This document shows, piece by piece, positions 44,857-54,599 of a stretch of DNA of 64,000 bases. Within the stretch, counting starts at the first letter, position 1; the number at the start of each line of letters is the position of its first letter. Under the pieces are notes generated by a model that did not search any database, was not told where the DNA came from, and was given only the letters and a program-made list of their open reading frames with translations. Source of the DNA: Paraescarpia echinospica (lineage: Eukaryota > Annelida > Polychaeta > Sabellida > Siboglinidae); NCBI GenBank assembly GCA_020002185.1, contig CM034541.1, forward strand, positions 31,614,400 to 31,678,399. The letters are read 5' to 3'. The position numbers and the translations under genes were made by a program.

Positions 44857-45720
44857 ATGGCACCTTGCAAGTGGCAACTGTTGTCAAATCAACACTTAGC
44901 TTGCAACGACTGCCAGAGCTGGGTGGATTTTGCGTTGTCTGGCTGTCCAAAATCACGGGCAGACACCAAAGAAGACGGATTCACTTTTCAGTGTATAGGG
45001 TGTATGAGGGTGGAATGTCTGATGAAGGAGGTATGTAAGTTGACGGGTATAGTGAAGGAGATGGAGGTGAGACTCAACGTGGAAATAGATGGAACAAAGA
45101 GAGATGGCAGGGAGAGAGTTGGGAATAATACGACGTAGAAGGAGCAGAATTGTGACAGGTGACTGAAGAAAAGAGACTGGGAGGAGGGAGGGAGAAAGGT
45201 GTGAAGGAACAAGGAAATGAGAAGAAGACAGAGGGATGGAGGAAAAGTGTTCGGAAGATGAAAAGACAACGGGTCAATGGGGATAGATCAACAGGTGGTC
45301 AGACTGTAGAGAACGAGGAGAGAAGCCACAGCGATCCAGGTGGTGAAGAGGTAGATACCACAGAGGCAATTGGTAAGACCGTGAAACAAACGACTAAGAA
45401 AGAGACAGATGGAAGAAGACAGGGTGTTCAGCAAAAGAAAGAGAAACAGGTCGGTGTTGAGGAGCTGCCACAGAAGGAAGGCAAGAGCTATGCAGATACA
45501 GCAGTTAAAGGGAAAGAGAGGAAACCGGGGGGTTGTATTATCAGGAAGTTGGACAAGACAGTAAACAAGGGAAAGGAGATGACTGTATGTCTATCAGGGG
45601 CAAATATAGAGGATGTCACAGAAAGAGTAGGCCTGGTCTGAGTAATGGCAACGGGGGATCTATTTTTGTCCACGTGGGTACCATTGCTGCTGAGAAGGGA
45701 GGTAACGGCCATCATTGATA
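44857..45720 (+). pseudogene. LINE ORF1 with zinc-finger and SGNH-esterase-like parts, unit 1
   Basis: Starts MAPCKWQLLSNQHLACNDCQ, with a PHD-like cysteine pattern (ACNDC ... SGC ... FQCIGC) in the first 50 codons, then a charged EK-rich stretch (45159-45500) and KSYADTAVKGKERKPGGCII, RKLDK, VCLSGANIEDVTERVG; after a frameshift GNGGSIFVHVGT (45640-45690). ...IxDxxERVG...GSIxVHVGTNN is the SGNH-hydrolase pattern known from CR1-type ORF1 proteins. The nucleophile block GDS is replaced by GGC. It is cut at about 45730 by the Penelope-like fragment. Confidence 0.7.
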
Positions 45721-45729
45721 AGTCGGAAA

Positions 45730-46085
45730 AGGTGATGAAAAAATCAGCCATCACAGACCACATGACACAGCAAAAACACTTCGTAGACTGGGAGGGGGCC
45801 AACTTTGTGGATAATGAGTCGGATTAGAGGACGACAGGCATCAAAGAAGCGATATGGATTAGAAAAAACAAACACTGCATGAACCGAGACGATGGACGGT
45901 ACCGGCTTTCACACACCTATGACGATCTCTTGAAGAGCCACCCAGGACGCAGACGTGGGGGGCACACACCTGAGTGACTACGTCTACGCTGAAGGACTAC
46001 CGTGTCGCCATCTAGCGGTAGTCATCTGAAGAAGACTGTTGAAAGCAGTCGAAACGTCACGAGAACAAAAGGTAAACTGACTGTG
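45730..46085 (+). mobile_element. Penelope-like GIY-YIG 3' end, unit 1
   Basis: Reads KKSAITDHMTQQKHFVDWEG, NFVDNESD, stop, then IKEAIWIRKN, MNRDDGRYRLSHTYDDLL, the C-terminus of the endonuclease domain of Penelope-like elements (SAxxDHxxxxxHxIDWE...IKEAIxIRxx...MNRDxGxYxLSxxYDxLL). About 100 bp of 3' sequence follows with a possible ribozyme-like fold. It replaces the end of the LINE ORF1 and the start of its endonuclease. Confidence 0.7.
45986..46060 (+). ncRNA. Hammerhead-like fold candidate, unit 1
   Basis: GACTACCG...CGGTAGTC forms an 8-bp stem, then CTGAAGA (46026-46032), a GACTGT-TTGAAA-GCAGTC type hairpin and GAAAC, with GTCAC able to pair with GTGAC upstream at about 45973. Order and core boxes resemble a hammerhead; extra bases at the cleavage-site position argue against activity. 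Confidence 0.35.
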
Positions 46086-46129
46086 AAATAAGTAAAAATA
46101 TCACTCTTGCGAGGAAACTATTTGGTGCA

Positions 46130-47340
46130 ACGTAGATACCAGAAACTCAACATTAACAATAGGACTAGTTTATCGTAGTTCTAACATGCGACAAAAGGAT
46201 AATGTAAAACTGCACAATGCTATAAAGAAGATTACTAAAGGGGAATGTGTCATACTAGGCGATTTTAATCACGGACGTATTCAGTGGAAATCACTAGAGA
46301 GTGCTGGAAGTGATGACGAACTGTGTCTACTTCTAATACAGGACTGTTTCCTTACTCAACATGTTTTGGAACCAACCAGAGGTGGGGATGTGTTGGATTT
46401 AGTGTTCTTTTCTCTAAACGAATTAGTTGATAATGCTAAAATGCATGAATATTTGGGATCTAGTGACCATATCCAGATCCATTTAAGTATAACAATACAA
46501 TCAGGGAATAATAGTGAAAAACGATGGAGGAGAAACCTTAACAAAGGCAAATATAAACAGACGAGAAAATATTTAGCACGCATAGATTGGACCAACTTAA
46601 TTAAGGACAAGGCAGCAACAGAATGTTGTACCATTTTGAAAGATGAGATTTAGGGCTTTATTGAAAGTTTTGTTCCTCTAAAAACCAAAGGAAACGATCT
46701 AGGAATAAACGCCTATCAAAAGATGCTGTACGAAAGATTGCTTTCAAACAAAGTATGTGGTGAGTTTACATAAAAACTGGGAATACAGAAGACTATAACA
46801 ACTACAAAGAGCTCTTTAACCTAGCTATAACCGAAATTAGAAAACGAACGTTTGAGCAAACATTTTCGAATTATATAAAAATGACAGCAAGAGTTTCTAC
46901 GCTTATGTAAGGAGTAAACAGACAGTTCGAGATAAGGTGGTACCACTAGAAAACAGCGCAGGAAACGTAATATCTGATGGGTTTCAAATGGCAGAGGCCC
47001 TGAACGAGTAATTCAGCTCGGTGTTTACCACAGAAGATATAAGTTCACTGACATTACCAGTTACTAAATTTGAGGGAGATGAATTAAATCAATTAGGGCA
47101 GTTGTGTGTTACTCCTGAAATGATATCAAAGAAAATTAAGATGATGAAAGAAACCAAATCACTTGGACTTGACGGGATATCTCCAAAACTGCTTAAGGAA
47201 GTTGCAGACCAAATCAGTATACCACATATTCTTTTACTTGCCATTTAAAGAGGGAATCGTTCCACTAGAATGGAAAGAAGCAAACATTACACCATTATTT
47301 AAAAAGGGATCGAGGAGCAAGACAGATAATTACAGACCAT
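46130..47340 (+). mobile_element. CR1-like LINE copy 3a, endonuclease end and RT start
   Basis: Reads TLTIGLVYRSSNM, CVILGDFNHGRIQWKSLESA, SSDHIQIHL (APE endonuclease C-terminal motifs GDFN and SDH), KYLARIDWTN, then with stops SKSFYAYVRSKQTVRDKV, NEFSSVFTTEDISSL, MKETKSLGLDGISPKLLKEV, EWKEANITPLFKKGSRSKTD and NYRP. It is cut at 47340 by the duplication junction. Frames change at 46653, about 46790 and 47248. Confidence 0.85.
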
Positions 47341-48240
47341 TGCTCATTGGTTCTGTGGACAAGTGCTGTGACATCGGTCTTGGCTTCGTGAACCTCGGCA
47401 CACTTATGCATATTGTACACCCACAGCAATCTCACTGTCTCTGCGATCCATCGTCCTCTAGTTAACCCTCCTAGGTTCTTTATCGATCGGATCATTACTT
47501 GCTCAATTGTGAGATCTGTCCACAAGCCGTCCCAGTAACGATCGCTGCGATGCACTGTTTGATACCCATGCTCTGAAAATTGTGCATACAGGCGTGACTG
47601 GAAGACAGCTCTATCATCCACTTGAGATACATGCTAGCACTTTTGGCATAGTTGAAGTGGCCGGTGGCAGCAAATAAATTCAGCGTACGACTAACTGCCA
47701 TTATATGCATATTTAAGCTGCCTATCCTCTCTGCACGAATGAACAGCTTTAAAGTGTCGATGTACTTAGTGTATATTAGCTACAATTTTGCCGTTCTTTA
47801 ACACTTCTTTTGTTCAAACGTTATGGTTTCCATGATGTCTTTCAGCTTCATGAGAGCAGGTGACTCGCCAGTACACTCAACACTGATTTCGTGATTTCTA
47901 AGCTATTTGTAGTACCAACGTAGCTCTTCTACTTCAGTCTCCTTCTGTCTCTTGATGGACTCGAGTAAATCGCAGTCAAGTTCATCCAAAGTGAAGTCAA
48001 ACTCCTCGTGACATTCCGAGTCTGGAAACGTCCTCCCTTTCGTCCTCTAAAGTGAATTCCCCCCTATCTTCGTCACCCATTTCAACGGTTGTCTTGATGC
48101 ACCACGACAGGATCACCGTCGCCGCCCTGACCTGATTTCCTCGGAAGCACCGCTTCTATGAGTCTTCCCATGAGTGCTGCTTCAACTAGAAAGTGTCCTC
48201 TTCGAGTTATGACCCGCAGTCTCTAGTGGGACCCCTGCAT
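47341..48240 (-). pseudogene. Element X protein, copy 2 (N-terminal half)
   Basis: Minus strand: 47710-47495 LNLFAATGHFNYAKSASMYL; 47621-47341 FSEHGYQTVHRSDRYWDGLW, TDLTIEQVMIRSIKNLGGLT, VRLLWVYNMHKCAEVHEAK. It retains the HRSDRYW..WTDL..GLTRG block that is shortened in copy 1. The acidic N-terminus (about 48240-47910) is frameshifted. It ends at the duplication junction. Confidence 0.6.
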
Positions 48241-49240
48241 CCACAAATTAATAGCATGATATAAAGGTGAATCAGGAACATTATTTAATATGTCAGTGGG
48301 AATCTTATACTGTCAATTAAAAGAAATGAAGTTTTGAAAAAGATTAGGACACTAAAACACACGTAAGTTCATAACATGATACATTTGATATAATATATCC
48401 ACTAAACAGTGTTAACGAACAGATCATGTATGCTTATGTCGTGTCTGCTGTGGTTTCCGACATGGGAAGTCATAGAAATTTGACCGAAAAGGGGTCTTTC
48501 ACTAAAACGACTATAACTTGTTATCCCCATGAGTATTGAAGAGGACTTTTTACCATGTTAAAGAGTAGAAAAATGCACTTTGATGAATACCGTAAATGCA
48601 TATGTAACAATGTTTTTCGGTTGCCCATTATTTGTACATAGAATGACCATACTATATGCGTCTGGCATTTAAGCATACACTCCATCATGTATGGAGAAAG
48701 GAGTCGGCTTTGCACACATGTGGGCAAGCTTTGTAAGAAGAGAAGATATGTTTATGAGTGATGGGTTACATCTGACACGAAAATGATTTATATCATACAT
48801 AACGTAGTTGTAGATGCACATTGGGCAACATTTGTTTGTTAAAAGTAAGCTAGAGGGAGTAATCTAGGGTAATTTTAAAGTAGGCGATTTGCGAGCAATA
48901 ATTGGGGATGTTAATGTAATCGGAACGTTGTCTACAAATTAGGTCACTGGCGAAGTTATCGTAACGGGAACAACAATAGAAGAGGGTTAGTTGAAATAGT
49001 CGTCAGTGTAATTAGATGAATAATTAATACCTGAAATAACAAACTTATGAAGTGTATATTAGTACACAGGAAACAATCTTTGTAAAGACTACGTTGAATC
49101 TAAGCCTAACTTGAATATATAGTAAGACACGGTGTATCACTGTGTGTTAATTAACTATAACCTAAACAATCTGTTGTAAATTGTACAAATAAATGTAATT
49201 TTAAAGACTATATAAAACTATTTTGAATTAAAATTAATTC
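48241..49240. other. Duplicated spacer, unit 2
   Basis: Colinear with 43831-44830; about 50 bp of unit 1 (near 43985-44040) is missing. No gene recognised. Confidence 0.5.
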
Positions 49241-49243
49241 TGA

Positions 49244-50090
49244 TATGGCACCTTGCAACCGGCAACTCAGGGCAAAACGACACTTAGTTTGCAACGACTG
49301 CCAGAGCTGGGTGGATTTTGCGTTGTCTGGCTGTCCAAAATCACGGGCAGAGACCAAAGAAGACGGATTCACTTTTCGGTATATGAGGTGTTTGAGGGTG
49401 GAATGTCTGATGTAGGAGGTATGTAAGTTGACGGGTATAGTGAAGGAGATGGAGGTGAGACTGAACTTGGAAATAGATGGAACAAAGAGGGATGACAGGG
49501 AGAGAGTTGGGAATAATACGACATAGAAAGAAACTGGGAGGAAGGAAGGTGACAGGTGTGAAGGAACAAGGAAATGAGAAGAAGAGAGAGGGATGGAGGA
49601 AAAGTGTTCGGCAGAGGAAAAGAAAACGGGTCAATAGGGATAGATCAACAGGTGGTCAGACTGTAGAGAACGAGGAGAGAAATGACAGCGATCCAGATGG
49701 TGAAGAGGTAGATACCACAGACGCAATTGGTAAGACTGTGACACAAAAGACTAAGAAAGAGACAGATGGAAGACGACAGGGTGTTCAGCAAAAGAAAGAT
49801 AAACAGGTCGGTGTTGAGGAGCTGCCACAGAAGGAAGGGAAGAGCTATGCAGATGCAGTAGTTACAGGGAAAGAGAGGACACCGCGAGTGGTCACGGGGG
49901 GTTGTATTATCAGGAAGTTGGACAAGACAATAAAGAAGGGAGAGGATATGACTGTATGTCTATCAGGGGCAAAGATAGAGGATATCACAGAAAGAGTAGG
50001 CCAGGTCTGAGTAATGGCAACGGGGGATCTATTTGTGTGCACGTGGGTACCATTGATGCTGAGAATGGAGGTGACGGCCATCATTGATAA
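49244..50090 (+). pseudogene. LINE ORF1 with SGNH-like part, unit 2
   Basis: Duplicate of 44857-45720. MAPCNRQL... with CNDCQSWVDF, charged stretch (49477-50010), GGCIIRKLDKTIKKGEDMTV, CLSGAKIEDITERVGQV, then in another frame GGSICVHVGT. An extra RVVT before GGC (49884-49895) is absent from unit 1. Confidence 0.7.
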
Positions 50091-50094
50091 GTCG

Positions 50095-50445
50095 GAAAAG
50101 GAGATGAACAAATCAGCCATCACAGACCACATGACACAGCAAAATTACTTCGTAGACTGGGAGGGGGCTAAATTTGTGGACAATGAGTCGGACTGGAGGA
50201 CAAGAGGCATCAAAGAAGCGATCTGGATTACAAAAACCAAAGACTGCATGAAACGAAACGAAGGACGGCACCGGCTTTAACACCTATGACGATCTCTTGA
50301 AGAGCCACCCAGGGCGCAGACATAGGGGGCACACACCTGAGTGACTACGTCTACGCTGAAGGACTACCGTGTCGCAATCTAGCGGTAGTCGTCTGAAGAC
50401 GACTGCTGAAAGCAGTCGAAACGTCACGAGAACAAAAGGTAAATT
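50095..50445 (+). mobile_element. Penelope-like GIY-YIG 3' end, unit 2
   Basis: Reads NKSAITDHMTQQNYFVDWEG, FVDNESDWRTRGIKEAIWIT, MKRNEGRHRL in one frame (50014-50280), better preserved than unit 1, which has a stop after ESD. Confidence 0.7.
50341..50425 (+). ncRNA. Hammerhead-like fold candidate, unit 2
   Basis: GTGAC (50341-50345), 15-nt linker, GACTACCG/CGGTAGTC stem (50362-50369 with 50383-50390), CTGAAGA (50393-50399), GACTGC-TGAAA-GCAGTC stem (50401-50417), GAAAC and GTCAC. Stem II here is perfectly paired where unit 1 has one mismatch. Confidence 0.35.
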
Positions 50446-50509
50446 GACTGTGAAATAGGTAAAAATATAACTCTTGCGAGGAAGCTATTTAGTGCAACGT
50501 ATTTACCAG

Positions 50510-52935
50510 AAACTCAACATTAACAATAGGACTAGTTTATTACAGTTCTAACATAAGACAAAAGATAAGGTAAAACTGCACAATGCTATAAAGAAGATTA
50601 CTAAAGGGGAATGTGTCATAATAGGCGATTTTAATCTCGGACGTATTCAGTGGAAATCACTAGAGAGTGCTGGAAGTTCTAGTACAGGACTGTTTCCTTA
50701 CCCAACATGTTTTGGAACCAACCAGAAGTGGGGATGTGTTGGATTTAGTGTTCTTTTCTCAAAACGAATTAGTTGATAATGTTAAAATGCATGAACCTTT
50801 AGGATCAAGTGACCATATCCAGATCCATTTAAGTATAAAAAATACAATCAGGGAATAATGGTGAAAAGCGATGGAGGAGAAACCTTAACAAAGGCAAATA
50901 TAAACAGATGAGAAAATATTTAGCACACATAGATTGGACTAATTTAATTAAGGATAGACAGCAACAGAACGTTGTACCATTTTGAAAGATGAGATTTAGG
51001 GCTTTATTGAAAGCTTTGTTCCGCTAAAAAGCAAGGAAAACGATCTAGAAAGAAACGCCTATCAAAAGAAACTTTACGAAATATTGCTTTCATACAAATT
51101 ATGTGCAGAGTTTACATAAAAACTGGGAATATAGAAGACTATAACAACTACAAAGAAGCCTTTTAACCTAGCTACAACCGAAATTACAAAATCCAAACGA
51201 ACGTTTGAGCAAACATTTTCGAATGATATAAAAAAGACAGCAAGAGTTTCTACGCTTATATAAGGAGTAGACAGACAGTTCGAGATAAAGTGGGACCACT
51301 AGAAAACAGCGCAGGAAACGTAATATCTGATGGGTTTCAAATGGCAGAGGCCCTGAACGAGTAATTCAGCTCGGTATTTGCCACAGAAGATATAAGTTCA
51401 CTGACATTACCAGTTACTAAATTTGAGGGAGATGAATTAAATCAATTAGGGCAGTTGTGTATTACTCCTGAAATGATATCAAAAGAAAATTAAGATGATG
51501 AAAGAAAACAAATCACCTGGACTTGACGGGATACCACCAAAACTGCTTAAGAAAGTTACAGACCAAATCAGTATACCACTTGCTATATTCTTTTACTTGT
51601 CACTTAAAGGAGGAATCGTTCCACTAGAATGGAAAGAAGCAAGTATTAACCATTATTTAAAAAGGGATCGAGGAGTAAGAAATATAATTACAGACCAGTG
51701 AGCTTAACATCATTGTTATGCAAATTATTACAAACGCTTATTAGAGACCACGTGGTGGAATTCTTTGTAAAACACAAATTAATAAATTAATCTCAACATG
51801 GGTTCCTGAAAGCTTGGTCTTGTCTAATCAGCCTCTTATGTTTTAGAAGAAATTACAGAGTGGGTAGATGATGGGTCACCAGTCGATGTTGTCTACTTAG
51901 ATTTTCAGAAAGCATTTGATAAAGTGCCACATCAAAGATTGTTATTTAAACTGAAAGCCCATGGTACTGGGGATGGTGTGATCAGTTGGATACAAGTATG
52001 GTTGACAGAGAGGAGACAGAGAGTACTAGTAGAGGTGGATTTATCAAACTGGAAATCAGTTTTGAGTGCAGTGCCACAGGGGTCAGTGTTGGGACCTATT
52101 TTATATTTGATATATATAAATGATTTGGATGATGATGTATCAAGCAAAGTACTGACATTCGCAGACGATAGAAATATTTTTAGAACAGTTAAAACATATG
52201 CAGATAAACACACTTTATTAAGTAAAACTGTAAAAGAAAAAGACGTAGGAGTAGCAGTTAGTACTGACATGAAATTTTCGGAGCAATGTGGAATTGCTGC
52301 TTCAGAGGGAACCCAAATACTAGGGTTAATTATAAGAAATATCACATATAAAGAGAAACAGCTAATTGTACCAGTGTACAAAGCAACAGTTAGGCCATAT
52401 TTGGAATATTGTACTTGTGTACAATGGAGGCCATATCGTAAGAAGGACATAGATAAGCTAGAAAGTGCAATGAACAGCCACTAAGCTGATTCCTGAACTG
52501 AAAGATCTTGGTTATGAAAGAGACCTATTAGAATGTGGGTTGAAAACATTAGAAACTAAGAGACTGGAAGACTAAGAGGAGACTAAATAGAAGTTTTTAA
52601 GATATCGAATGGTTATGAGGATATTGATAAAACTATTTTCTTCAAATTGAAAGAGGGCATTATAACCAGAGGGCACAATGCAGCATTAGTCAAGGAACAG
52701 TGTAGGTTGGATATGAGAAAGTACTCGTTCTCTCAGAGGCAACAATTGACTGGAACAAGTGATATTATGATTGTGTTAATGTTAGCAGTGCGAATATGTT
52801 CAAAAATAAAATTGACAGCTAGGGCTGGGTATACGTAGGTGGAAAAGTGTTGGACTCTTGATAAGCCAAAGGCTTCCTTGTCTGCATGCCGTCTGGAGCT
52901 TATAGCTCTGATCTTCATAAATCTTGTTAAATCTT
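50510..52935 (+). mobile_element. CR1-like LINE copy 3b, endonuclease end to 3' terminus
   Basis: Same start as copy 3a, then continues beyond the duplicated part: NKSPGLDGIPPKLLKKV, HQRLLFKLKAHGTGDGVISW, SAVPQGSVLGPILYLIYIND, FADDRNIF (catalytic FADD with T changed to R, about 52160), SEQCGIAASEGTQILGLIIR, LEYC...WRPYRKKDIDKLE, and the 3' end ATCTTGTTAAATCTTGATAT at 52921-52940. A block after FADD is deleted (52200-52230). It inserts in antisense in intron 4 of DCXR copy C. Confidence 0.88.
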
Positions 52936-52948
52936 GATATTATTGTAC

Positions 52949-52991
52949 CCGTGATACGTTTATTGCAGCCTTGACGTTGACATCAAAATGT
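52949..52991 (-). pseudogene. DCXR: DCXR copy C exon 4
   Basis: 43 nt. Reads [14 protein letters not shown] with Asn107. Donor CGG|GTACAA; the CR1-like LINE end begins about 7 bp into the intron. Confidence 0.8.
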
Positions 52992-53258
52992 CTGAAATTA
53001 AAACAAATATAAATGAATTCAAAATTTTAGTTAACAATTTCACAAAACACACAAAACGATGAGCATGAATAATGTATATGGCACAAGAACAAAAACCAAG
53101 TATGTGATCTTGAATATAAATATTTAGCAACGAGGAAATACATTAGAAACAATCACGAGGCAATGCCTTTCTCCATTTTTCAACCGCATACATGCAGACG
53201 CACATAAACTGGTCTTTTATTTACAGTTATTTTGTATTATACAAAAGGGGTGCCATAC

Positions 53259-53413
53259 TTGTCCAGAGTTGTTTCGTTAGCTTCGAAGAAAGTCAAAAAA
53301 TGTAAGATGGCTGCACTGTTTACGAGGAGGTCGATTGGACCCATCTCCTCGACAGTCTTCCTAGTGGCTATCCAGTCCGATAAATCTACACACACTGTGT
53401 GGATATCTGGATT
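53259..53413 (-). pseudogene. DCXR: DCXR copy C exon 3
   Basis: 155 nt, open. Reads [49 protein letters not shown] is changed to NSAA. Donor AA|GTATGG. Confidence 0.88.
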
Positions 53414-53439
53414 CTAAAATAAAACATAAATTTACATGT

Positions 53440-53440
53440 A

Positions 53441-53470
<30 letters not shown>
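53440..53470. repeat. (AT)n microsatellite
   Basis: About 15 AT units beside the inverted repeat in intron 2 of copy C. Confidence 0.95.
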
Positions 53471-53473
<3 letters not shown>

Positions 53474-53475
<2 letters not shown>

Positions 53476-53835
53476 CAACAAACCCACCAACAATCCCACC
53501 GCTTTACGTTTCACTTTGTTAGGTTATGTCTATGCTATAATAAACACTTGCACTCATTCATGCATGCACACGCACCGACGCACATATTTGATGATTATAA
53601 TTATCATTGACAACATTTGTATACATTATATATATATAAACACATGTATATATATAATGTGTATATGATTATAATTATTATTGACAACATTTGTATAGAG
53701 TATATATATATATATAATGTATACAAATGTTGTCAATAATAATTATAATCATCAAATATGTGCGGAGTGCAAGTGTTTATTATAGCATAGACAATAACAT
53801 AAAAAGTGAAACGCAAAGCGGTGGGTTTGCACGTT
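53474..53835. repeat. Long imperfect palindrome (foldback repeat)
   Basis: The left arm 53474-53640 and right arm 53700-53835 are reverse complements (for example TATGCTATAATAAACACTTG and ATATTTGATGATTATAATTA), with two small insertions in the left arm and an AT-rich centre. Transcribed, it would form a hairpin of well over 100 bp. Probably a MITE-type or foldback element. Confidence 0.85.
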
Positions 53836-54122
53836 TTTGGGCTTGCAAACGTACGCGAATAACCGATTGACCCTAAGGCACAAGTCGAAAGTGGAAAGGA
53901 TGAATGACTGCAATGCAGATCACAAAATATGGAGGGTCGATGTATTCCGAGAAACTCACTAAAGCACGCAAGTACAAGTATATTCACTATTTGCTGTAAT
54001 TATCGACTATCTTGAGTGTTTCGTTCAGACACTCCGGACGGTAAGACCTCAGCCGAATGTACTTCAATTTCGTGGTTATATAATCACACGTACACCCACG
54101 CACGTACGCATGTACGCGCACG

Positions 54123-54124
<2 letters not shown>

Positions 54125-54207
<83 letters not shown>

Positions 54208-54210
54208 ACA
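54125..54210. repeat. (CA)n microsatellite
   Basis: About 38 CA units, 80 bp from exon 2 of copy C. Confidence 0.97.
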
Positions 54211-54291
54211 TTCACACGTTTGTGTTGGTTGTGTTGCCATGCATTACGTTACGCAGTATATACACCATGGATTGAGTTAAGGTTATATTAC

Positions 54292-54389
54292 CTAAGATTT
54301 CAGTTTATCCAAGTTTTCTTGTATAATGTCCAGTGCGTACGTCTCTGCGCCACCGGCGGCCAGCGCTTCTGCAATGGCTTTTCCCATCC
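54292..54389 (-). pseudogene. DCXR: DCXR copy C exon 2, ends in TAG
   Basis: 98 nt. Reads [32 protein letters not shown], then TAG as last codon before GTAATA. Copy D has GGG and copy A GAG there. The phase is fixed by exon 1, so the stop is in frame. Confidence 0.85.
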
Positions 54390-54599
54390 CTGTTATGATA
54401 CTAAAAGTATAGGTAACAGTCGAATAACAAAATAAAAGTTAATTAATTAATTGTAAATTAATAAGTTATTATTTTGAGGAAATACTTGAAATTAATAAAA
54501 CCATAACTTTACATGACGCTGTCATAACTGTTTTCGTGGTTTCACTGTTTCTACGTCAAGTGTAATTACACAGGCCTATACCTACCATCCTGAGCTGTT

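Larger units (their letters stand above)
42960..47340. repeat. Tandem segmental duplication, unit 1 (about 4.4 kb)
   Basis: Colinear with 47341-51700. It carries the N-terminal half of element X, a spacer, LINE ORF1, the Penelope-like end and CR1 EN-RT up to the NYRP block. Both units start GCTCATTGGTTCTGTGGACA and unit 1 ends TTACAGACCA at the junction. Divergence is visible throughout (substitutions plus indels such as about 45 bp missing at 43000). Confidence 0.88.
47341..51700. repeat. Tandem segmental duplication, unit 2
   Basis: Second copy of 42960-47340; the CR1 RT continues past its end into 51700-52935, so this unit keeps the original right flank. Confidence 0.88.
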
